Origin: Coffea arabica
Taxonomy: Eukaryota > Streptophyta > Magnoliopsida > Gentianales > Rubiaceae
NCBI RefSeq assembly: GCF_036785885.1
Contig: NC_092322.1
Location: 13,724,466 to 13,788,465 of the forward strand
Direction of reading: 5' to 3'
DNA: 64,000 nucleotides
Position 1 is the first letter of the stretch; each line of letters opens with the position of its first letter. The notes beneath the pieces are model-generated. The model ran no database searches, was not told the DNA's origin, and saw only the letters and a list, made by a program, of their open reading frames with translations. The position numbers were made by a program, and so were the translations under genes. Shown here in pieces: positions 55,781 through 64,000 of this stretch.

Positions 55781-57390
55781 AAAGACTCTGTATGGATTAG
55801 ATATTTTTGGAGATTTTTTTTACAAATTTTACTATAATGATGTATATTAAAAACTTTCTACTGCAGATGGTTCTTGGGGATGTATTTTGGAGTGTTTTTA
55901 AATTTAAAAATTTTAGTGGAGTATTTTTTAAGAATTAACTTTTTATGTACTGACAGTGTAGTTATTTATTTTACACTTATAGCTTGGGATGTATGTTACA
56001 TGCGCATGATTTAAAATTTAAATTTTAATTCATATTATGTGATATGATCTAAATTTATTAGTGTAAAAATATATATATACATTAATAGCATATTAAAAAG
56101 TTATCCCTTTTTTTAAAGTTTATAAAAAATTTCCTGCCACGCACCACTCCTCCCCTTTTCCCTCCTCCACTGGCACCATCCCTTCCCCTCCTCCGCTGCC
56201 ACAACACCCTCCTCTCTCCTCCCTCTCCTTCTTCCTCTTTTTCCCGTCCCCCTTTCCCCACAAGTCCTCCCCCCTACTTTCTCGATCTAGTCGCAGGTCC
56301 CTACCCCTTCCTTACAACCTCCCTCTCCCTCATTTCGTGACGTGGTCGCAACCTACTTCGCAAAATTACCTATGATACCATATTTAGTTTATGGTTTTTC
56401 TCTCATCAACAGTTATATTCTGTCATTTAAACTCTTTGGAGAATGCCATATCAATTTTATTTGCTGGAAAAGTTTCTCTCCTCCTCCTCTCTAAAGCCCA
56501 TCCAACCAAAACTTCATCAACTTTTTTTTTTGTTAAATCAACTCTCCCATGGGTGAAAGACCACACAATTTGGTCTTTTCTCATAGGAGGGAGCTCTCTT
56601 TCTAGTTTTATTATTATTTTTTTTGTCTGAATGTATTGTCTTCTAGAGTTTTCTAGTGAGAGATTCTTTTTTCTAAATTTTTTCAATGAGAGTTTTAGGG
56701 GTCAATTTGTATTTATTTCTTTCTCATTTTCTCTTCCTGAGAGTTTGAGGTCACTATTTCTTGTTTATCATACAAGAAGGCTTTGGTAAGAAAGAAAATT
56801 TAGAGCAAGCTTATTAACGAGTGCCCTTAGCTAGAAAATTCATATTTCAAACAAGCTGCTTGATGCTATATATCAATAACATGTGAATAAGCTTCCATAT
56901 TTTTGTTACTACGGCAATAAACCAACCTAATTATTGTCCCATTGATAAGAGTTGTTTTTGTCACTGCGTTAGTGGTTTAATCCAAATTATAGTCAGCTTA
57001 TTGTTTGATTAAATATAAACCCGTTGATTAGGAATAGAGATGGGCATTTGGGACCTCACAATTTTCATTTTGTTTGATTTCGGAGTAAAATGATTATTTC
57101 AACTTTTGTTATACCATATTCTAACTTAGTTATATAATATCTAAACTTTTATTGCCTAATTATCCAACTCAATTACATCCAAGAACAAACTTGTGAGAAA
57201 TGGAATTTTTAAGGTCTTGTTGACTAGAAATGGGGCAGTCTGAGCAAAGTCCCGTTTCCCCTCTCAAGTTGCACTACGGCCCACACTAATTTCGCGAGGA
57301 ACTCGAGGTCTCACAAGTTGTGTCTCATACAATTTCGCACAAATTTGTCCCTCATGTAAATGAGTAGAATTTCGGTGTAAATCATATTTT
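55781..57390. other. Intergenic DNA with a pyrimidine-rich tract
   Basis: Positions 56140-56350 are almost pure C/T on the plus strand (ccctcctccactggcacc and similar). The phrase ggtcactat(g/t)tctt(c/g)tttatcat occurs near 55349 and again near 56750, each followed by a related 50-bp segment ending caagcttatt, which indicates a further local duplication. No gene was recognised. Confidence 0.5.
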
Positions 57391-57641
57391 AGGCCTTGTT
57401 TCGCAAGCAAGTTTTTTTGTCAAATTTGTTTGTTACAAGTTTTTAAACAATTTTAACTACAATAATCTCAAAAAATTTCTCAAAAATTTTAAATTATACA
57501 CTTCAAAATATCCAAAAATTTATACACTTCAAAATATCCAAAAATTTACACACTTCAAAAAATTTCTCTACAACTTCTACAATAAGTTACAGTAAAATTT
57601 TAGACAAATATCCAAAAAACTCACTAACCAAACAGGGACTT
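57391..57641. mobile_element. Probable hAT-type MITE
   Basis: The left end AGGCCTTGTTTCGCAAGCAA and the inverted right end (on the minus strand AAGTCCCTGTTTGGTTAGTG) are related, and both run on into gttttttg. Inside, acttcaaaatatccaaaaat is repeated near 57500 and 57525, and a shorter form near 57550. The flanks catattt and gatattt are only roughly alike. Confidence 0.6.
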
Positions 57642-58104
57642 AGATATTTGAAAGTTAAAGTTTGGTGCAAATAAATTGGGTTTGCGAATAAATAAATTGG
57701 ATTCGATTGTAAATCAGGTACAGCTATGTTGTCATCATTTGGCATAAATATTTTCAATCATGATGTAAAATAATGTTAAACTACCATTTCACCCCAAAAA
57801 TGGAACTTGTGAGGCCTCACCTCCTTCTCTGAGAGGGCTTTAGGTGCCTACTTTTCATTAACTTCTTTCTTTTCACAAAAAAGCTCATTAAATTTAAAAC
57901 ATATTGTTATATAAATATGTAGCAATGGCCCACTTGCATATACTTACCTACAATGTCACTAAGTACTAATTAAGCATCCTTAATACTTTGTAATTCAAGA
58001 AATAGCGAAGTTTTCTTTACCAAAATCCAACAAACTTCTTCATTTTGGAGCTGAAAAACAACAACAATCATCAAAGAAAGCATTTTATCTAAAGGAATAG
58101 ATGT
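57642..58104. other. Intergenic DNA
   Basis: No gene was recognised. Confidence 0.6.
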
Positions 58105-58277
58105 GTGGGGGAAGATATGTTTCCCTTTTCCCCCTCCCCGCCCCATATTCCCCGCCCCATTTGCCTCCAAGGAGGATGCCCGCTGAGGTCCTCCATGCAC
58201 CTATGCCCATCTCCATTAATGTTAATCACATGCCTAACACCTTATATCAAAAAAAAAAAAAAAAAAAAAAAAAAAAA
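58105..58277. repeat. GC-rich segment ending in a long poly(A) run
   Basis: The motif ccccgcccca occurs twice (58136-58160), followed by atgcccgctgagg and atgcccatctcc, then, from about 58249, nearly 30 A residues. The GC-rich part resembles the tract at 30105-30203. The ORFs here end in polylysine and are artefacts. Confidence 0.6.
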
Positions 58278-61235
58278 GCGTGTTCATGAGTCAAAAAAAA
58301 AAAAAGTGACAACCCTATTAATATTTAAAAATTTCCACATCATTTAATCTATTAAGTTAAAAAAAAAAGAAGAAAACAAAAGGAGAGAGAGAGAGAACTA
58401 TCGATACATACATATATACACACACACACACCATTAATATTGGGTGTGCAAGGCTCATTGCTCCAACTTTCCTTGGCTTTTTAATTTATCTTTTCCAAGG
58501 ACACTTTTGCAGATGAAGCATCCGTGCAAGATAATTTCTAGTGCTGCCAGTTAGTCAGATTCCATCACTGCATGTTTTACTCTTTTACAAAAGATTAATT
58601 AGAGTCCAATTACTTGGTACTTGGGATTTTAATCTTAATATATAATCGGGTTTAAGTTTGTACGATGCTTATAATTTATTTACTGCAAAAATCAAATTCG
58701 ACCCTATGCTTCTATAAAAGAGTAGTACGAGATTAATTTAGAGGTCTATTAATACTAATTGGATTATTCTCCTCCATTAACAAAGCAGGTTGAAAGTGGT
58801 GAACCGTCGTTCGAGATTAAGATTCAGTGCCATAGAACTTTTCATGAATCAATGATTTTAAATGACAGAATTTGATATATCTAGTCAATGCATATGATTA
58901 AAAGGTAATTGTGCCAAATCTTTGTGATGTAAGTAATCGCAATTGGAGATAACTTTAGTCTCAAACACTACTCTACTACGTTCCAAAATGGAGGAATATC
59001 TACGACCAGCAGAAGCAAAAATTCAGCAAGAAGCTTTGACTGCATCTAGCAATGCAAATTGATTTCAAGAGAGGGGAAAAAAGAGAGTCATTTGACAATG
59101 ATTTCTGCTCCACATTTTTCAGATTGTATTATAAAACAAAACTTTTTAGTGGAAAACCGTCCACTTAGAATTTTAAGTATTTAAGGTACAACATCTTCTC
59201 TGCCTTTACTTAAATTAGAGGCTAAGGCTTTATGCCCCTCCCTAGTGTGCTCTTGCTTGATTTATGTAATTAAAAGGATCTTATTTAAATTTCAAAAAAA
59301 AGATGGAGTAGAAAATCCAGGAAAATGGGGCCTTTTTAGTTCCAATTCTATTCAATTGTGTAAACTGATCGAATTTCACTATAAATTGATATAATTTTGG
59401 TATAAATATGAGTTATAACTGAGTTGGTGTAAAATTCATGATTACTCAATAAATATATTAGTATACATTGAAATTGTATCAGTTTATACAATTGGACAGA
59501 ACTCAACTGGAGACGCCCAAATCCAAAATCCAATAAGTGCGTCCTTTTCCTTGGAGGAAATTCTTTACTCCAAAAAAGGAATAAATAAATAAGAGAAAAA
59601 AGGAGAAAACTTCATATCCCCTATACAAGCTAATTAACAGCAACATGAATAAGATCAAAGGCTTATTCACTTTTCAGCTGATTGTAACTTTAATATCATA
59701 GTTACTGCCCCCTCTACGTGTATAGCACTTCATATGAATAATCAAGCTAACCATATTCAAGTTATTATGAGTTACTATAAAATTTGAACATAATTTAGAA
59801 CTTTGTCCACATCCTTGCCGAAGAAGTTTTGATCTAATAACTAAGTTTGAGACCCAACAATTAGAGGTTAATTATCGGTTCAAACCCCCCCCCCCCCTTC
59901 CCGCTTCTTTAGTCTCATCTCTTTTCCATTGAAAAAAATTTAATTACAAAAAAAACTTAGTTCACTTCCTCTCTCTTCCCCCGCTAACTCAATCCCCTAC
60001 TCAAACCTAAGAGTATTGAGAAAAGTGTAATTATTTCGAATCAAAAGATCAGGATAAAGATTTAGGAATAAAAGTGATCAACAAGAAAAAACAAATCCAG
60101 TCAATTGTAACTACAGCAGGAGGGCTTACGTGAACACGTAGCAAGTAGTAAATAATTTTTGCTTTTCCGACTTGCATCATCATGATATAAGCTTGGGACC
60201 AGTGGGGCTATCTTGTCAAGTTCCCAATACATGGTCACCCCATTTTGTTTTGAATCAATTTCATCACCATATATCCTGCAGAAGATTTTTCTTACTAATG
60301 AAGCATGTCCAACAATAGCAGTATGAAATATATATAATATGCAACAGTGTCTTAATGTTAACATGAGATTTGTTTCTTTAATTTGATTGACATGTCTGTC
60401 GATTAAAAAACTGATCATGTCATGTTGGAAGAGTCCTTTAATGAGGCAGTAGCTTGGAGAAATGGGACATGCACAGTGTAAAAAGAGGATTCAGGCAATT
60501 TAACCTTTACTTTTTGTAGATCATGCATCATGTTCATTGCATAAAATATTTGATAAAGGAGAACCACCTGAAAATATGTTGGAATTATAGAATATTTGTT
60601 CCTTGGAATCCAATTAAACAAACAAGAAGCATCTATATATGAGTATGCGTGTGGAATAGGTGAATTAAAGCAACAATGAAAGATTATATATTTCTTAGCA
60701 GGAAATGTAAGTCTAGCATGGGAATGCAGTTGTAAAATTCTCGTTTGTTCATAGTACATTTCAGCTTAAACATGATTCACGCACAAAAACAGCTCTTGAG
60801 TTGCAAAATATTGTGATGTTAGTGCTGAACTTGAAGAACTTATCCAATAAATTTGAAAAAGAAAAGACTAGACATCAAGCAGGTATGATGACCCATTCCT
60901 GGTAAACTCAGGTTAACCAGCAAATTTTAGTCATGTACCAATTGTGAAAGATATGCAAAAGTTCATTGTGTTCGAGTAAGCAAACATTATAATTGATCTT
61001 ATAAAAACAGGGTCATGAATCCTTCTTTTGGGACCCTTGGAAAAGGGCTGTCAAGTTTACCTCGTAACTACTAATTATGGAAATCATTGTCGATTAAGGT
61101 AATTTAAAATAGAAGCATTAGCAAAGGCATTTTTACTACTTTTTAGACTTTTTGGGTGGCCCCTCGGAGTCCAAGCAAAGCTGCTTACTCACCACAGGCC
61201 TACCAATAGTAAGGCCACAAGCCCCTCTCCACTTC
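58278..61235. other. Intergenic DNA
   Basis: No gene was recognised. There is an AG/AC-rich microsatellite zone at 58380-58432 and a C13 run at about 59885-59897. Reverse-strand ORFs at 60101-60759 show no domain and contain no family motif. Confidence 0.55.
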
Positions 61236-61242
61236 TATATAA
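61236..61242 (+). promoter_or_regulatory. TATA box of the second WAT1-like gene
   Basis: TATATAA lies 142 bp before the ATG, inside cttctatataag, and the other gene has cttctatataaag. Confidence 0.65.
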
Positions 61243-61377
61243 GCCTCTTATTTCACCTGCAAATGGAACATGATTCATCAAAAGATCACAGCAAAAGAAT
61301 TGAGTGAAAAATCAACAGAAGAAGAAACCAATCATTGATTTCAACTCTCAAACCATCATACTATAAGCCCTTAAATA

Positions 61378-64000
61378 ATGGAAGGCAAGAAACCTTATTT
61401 AGCTGTTGTGATCATACACATATTGTACACTGGCATGTTCTTGCTTTCCAAGGCTGCATTAGATGGTGGTATCAGTACATATGTGTTCGTCTTCTACAGA
61501 CAAGCTGCTGCAACAATCTTCTTAGCTCCCATAGCTTTCTTCCTCGAATGGTATGATCTAAATTCTCCATCTTTATAAACTAGCCCTCTTTACTTTCGAA
61601 GTTTAAAGAAATTTGAAATAACCATTGCAACTTTCATGTCCATTTTTTGCTTTGATGAACCTGTAGGAAAACTGCACCACCACTATCTTTTGGGACATTT
61701 ATCAAGATTTTTATGCTTTCCCTATTTGGGTAAGTCCATTTTGTGAAGGCCATTTGATTCTTCTTACTAGTCAAGAACCCTGAGTTTCTCTTTTTTTTTT
61801 TCGTTTTTTTTTAATGATTTCCTCGATTCTTAACGTACATTAATTGATGAAATTCATGTCGATCTGCTGTATAACTCAGGATCACAATGAGCTTGGATGT
61901 CAATACTCTGGCTCTTAAGTACACATCTGCATCACTGGCTGCTGCAACTACGAATACACTTCCAGTTATTACTTTTTTCCTTGCACTTCTATGCAGGTAA
62001 AAGATTGCAACAACATGAACAAAAAAGTATTTGATGATCTCATTGCTTTAAAGGGGTTTGTTGTTTGAAAGATTCATGTAGCAATTAAGCATGATTGGAA
62101 ATTCATGGTCATGGCTTAATCCTAGGAATTATAAGTAGTATCATTAGGTCTGACTAAATGGTTGATTCCTGATCTATGAAAATAAACTAAAATAAGGTAG
62201 AATAAATACCCTTAGTATTTTATGCACTAAAAAGTGATCCCATGATGGAATTATGCGTAATGCTTCATTTTATTATTTGGATGGAATTGTGAATGCCGGA
62301 AAGCGTAAGAAATATAGCCCACCTTAAGTCTTTCAAAATATGCATGCTTAAAGTTATTGACAGATACTACTATGTGCTTGACAATTCTAATACAGCTGCG
62401 TTGAAAAAAAAAAATTTTAATTTAAGACTTTTGAATAATAGGCCTTTTAGTTATTTGTTGTGCTACCCGGATCAAGGCTTCTGGTGACAGCGCAATACAG
62501 TGTGGAGAATAGTATAACAGATATAGATGCTAACATAGCAAATCTAGATACTGATATAAAACACAATAAATTTTTGATACCTCCAATTTTAAGGTATCAA
62601 AAAATTTGTTGTGTTTTGTATTAATATCTACATTCGTTATGTTAATATCTACGCTGATTGTATTAGTGTCTACATTGTACCGTATCGTCATCAATGATGG
62701 CGACAGCATCCCTGATCCCTGCTACCTCTAGTGTTCTTGCCAAACTTTTGCCTAAAGGCAGCGAACAGGCTAAGGATTTTGCAATCACAAAACTTTTCAG
62801 GCTAGTCTGTGGCTTATCAGAACTGATAAATGGGATAGGTAAATATTAGAATTTTTTTTATGAAAAATCTTTCCACATCTTGATTCTGAAGGATGCTAAT
62901 GTTTTACCCTGTGCCTTAAATTTTGTAAATGCATAGCATGGTCAGCCATGTGAAATAGAAACTTGAACATTGGGAAAAAGAAAAATCACAGTACTTTCTT
63001 TATTGACAATTCAACTTCTCACTGTGGTTTCTTCTTTTCACTTCAGGCCCACAAATGTAATCCTACTTTAGAAAGATAAGACATATAGCATGATTTAAGA
63101 CATGAGAAATTTATGAAAAAGATGCTTCCCAAACCGAATTCAATTGGAGAGGACAATCGCCAAATAACCAAAAAATTAAGTACAAAAAGTTAAATAGCAT
63201 ATTCCTGCATGGACAATCTCCATTATCTTCTCCATTAATTGCCCCCTGAAAAAATAAAAGTGGAAAGTTATATAGCATATTCCTGCATGTTTATATTTAA
63301 TGATTAAACCCCACAAATTCAACAGTTGGTACCCTTGATCCTTTTGACAATTTTTAAATCTTTTTTTCCCTCAAGATGCTGAGGTACTATGTTTGAGTAC
63401 ATAACAAATTTACCCTCATGTGTTTTTTTTTTTTTTGAAAATTGGAGTGACCAAATAACTATCAGATACAAGTAAAAATTACTGAAATTTTGAAATAGAA
63501 GGCACTATTTTCATAAGCACATCCATCTAGATATTTCTACTTTCTTTTCGCTCTACCTTTCTTTATTTTCTTTCATCTCTGATGTGAAATAAATTACTCA
63601 ACCTCCTTTTACATGGAAAAAGCGAAGTGGAATTCATTATAGGTATTCAGTTCAAAAAGTATTTCACTCAATCAAATCAAAGTAGGGCACGAGTTGGATA
63701 GAGATACCAGAAATATCATCCTTTTGAAATTATCGCCTAACATTGATTTCGGTAACTAACGAATCAATGAAATTGTGTTCAATAATTTATAGTAGGCCCT
63801 TGACATGATATTCATGCGGACTGTCAAATTCAGAACTACTTAATCATGCTAATCAAATTGAGGGAGGGTCCTAATCTTATTCAAAACATATGTCATATGC
63901 TTATCTATTTAACGTGTAGAGGTTCGCACCATAGAAACAATTCCCTCCATTCATATAGGTGTTCATATAGTGGGATGAACGCAAACATAAAGTTAAGATT
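61378..64000 (+). CDS. WAT1-related (nodulin MtN21/EamA) transporter, first three exons, truncated by the window
   Basis: Exons are 61378-61550, 61667-61729 and 61880-61996. Their lengths (173, 63 and 117 nt) and phases are identical to exons 1-3 of the gene at 47090. The protein starts M-E-G-K-K-P, followed by the family blocks Y-T-G-M, F-V-F-Y-R-Q-A, A-P-x-A-F-F-L-E-W, I-K-I-F-M-L-S-L-F-G and N-T-L-P-V-I-T-F. These make the first four or so membrane segments. No exon 4 is seen up to the window end, about 2.0 kb into intron 3. The first gene has a 2.9-kb intron at this place, so exon 4 probably lies beyond position 64000. No disabling change is visible. It is a tandem paralogue in the same orientation, about 9.2 kb downstream of the first. 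Confidence 0.85.
62484..62692. mobile_element. Foldback (palindromic) element in intron 3
   Basis: Two arms of about 95 bp are inverted around the centre aattttaa (near 62590). The inner parts match best (ttttgatacc against ggtatcaaaa, and aaaacacaataaat against atttgttgtgtttt). The outer ends read gacagcgcaatac and gtaccgtatcgtc. No TSD was found. It is probably a MITE and would form a long hairpin in the pre-mRNA. Confidence 0.75.

Noticed and set aside
58105..58347. Two frames ending in polylysine
   Set aside because: The ends come from a long poly(A) run and the rest is GC-rich repeat.
62693..62840. Possible exon after the foldback element
   Set aside because: A short open frame is present, but it lacks the splice sites and motifs expected for exon 4 of a WAT1-like gene.

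Overview
The window is nuclear DNA of a flowering plant, most likely a eudicot. The evidence is AT-rich sequence, GT-AG introns, Ty3/Gypsy and Ty1/Copia retrotransposons, MITEs with recognisable target-site duplications (TSDs), a plant-type cytochrome P450 of CYP92A type, and WAT1-related (nodulin MtN21/EamA) transporter genes. The species cannot be named from sequence alone.

Positions 1-20012 are a nest of retrotransposons. A chromovirus-type Ty3/Gypsy element (1-3122 and 9053-10270; gag zinc knuckles, protease, RT, RNase H and integrase, all broken) is split by a second Gypsy element of Athila/Tat type (3123-9052). That inserted element has a 5' LTR, a tRNA-type primer-binding site and an open 807-codon gag-protease ORF, but no RT or integrase and no 3' LTR. 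The chromovirus in turn appears to sit in the leader of a Copia element (about 10271-17319) whose gag-pol is broken by one frameshift and three Trp-to-stop changes. The Copia 3' LTR abuts a decayed sequence (17320-20012) that ends like another Gypsy LTR.

Positions 20013-39635 hold a segmental tandem duplication of a P450 gene. Unit 1 (about 22583-28340) carries a frameshifted P450 with a MITE in its intron. Unit 2 (about 32770-38880) carries an apparently intact two-exon gene of 511 codons. An inverted copy of the gene's 3' flank lies just upstream of unit 1 (21515-22340), which suggests a lost third, head-to-head copy. The spacer between the units has two antisense solo LTRs of one family, each with a perfect 5-bp TSD. 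The flanks carry MULE- and hAT-type MITEs that order the events.

Positions 39636-64000 hold a WAT1-type transporter cluster: a relic of the last two exons (41620-41961), a complete seven-exon gene (47090-52141) and the first three exons of another copy (61378 onward, running off the window). Between them lie LINE RNase H relics, a decayed LTR, at least four TIR elements with TSDs, local tandem duplications and microsatellites. No rRNA, tRNA or CRISPR array was recognised. The likely functional host genes are the P450 of unit 2 and the two WAT1-like transporters.
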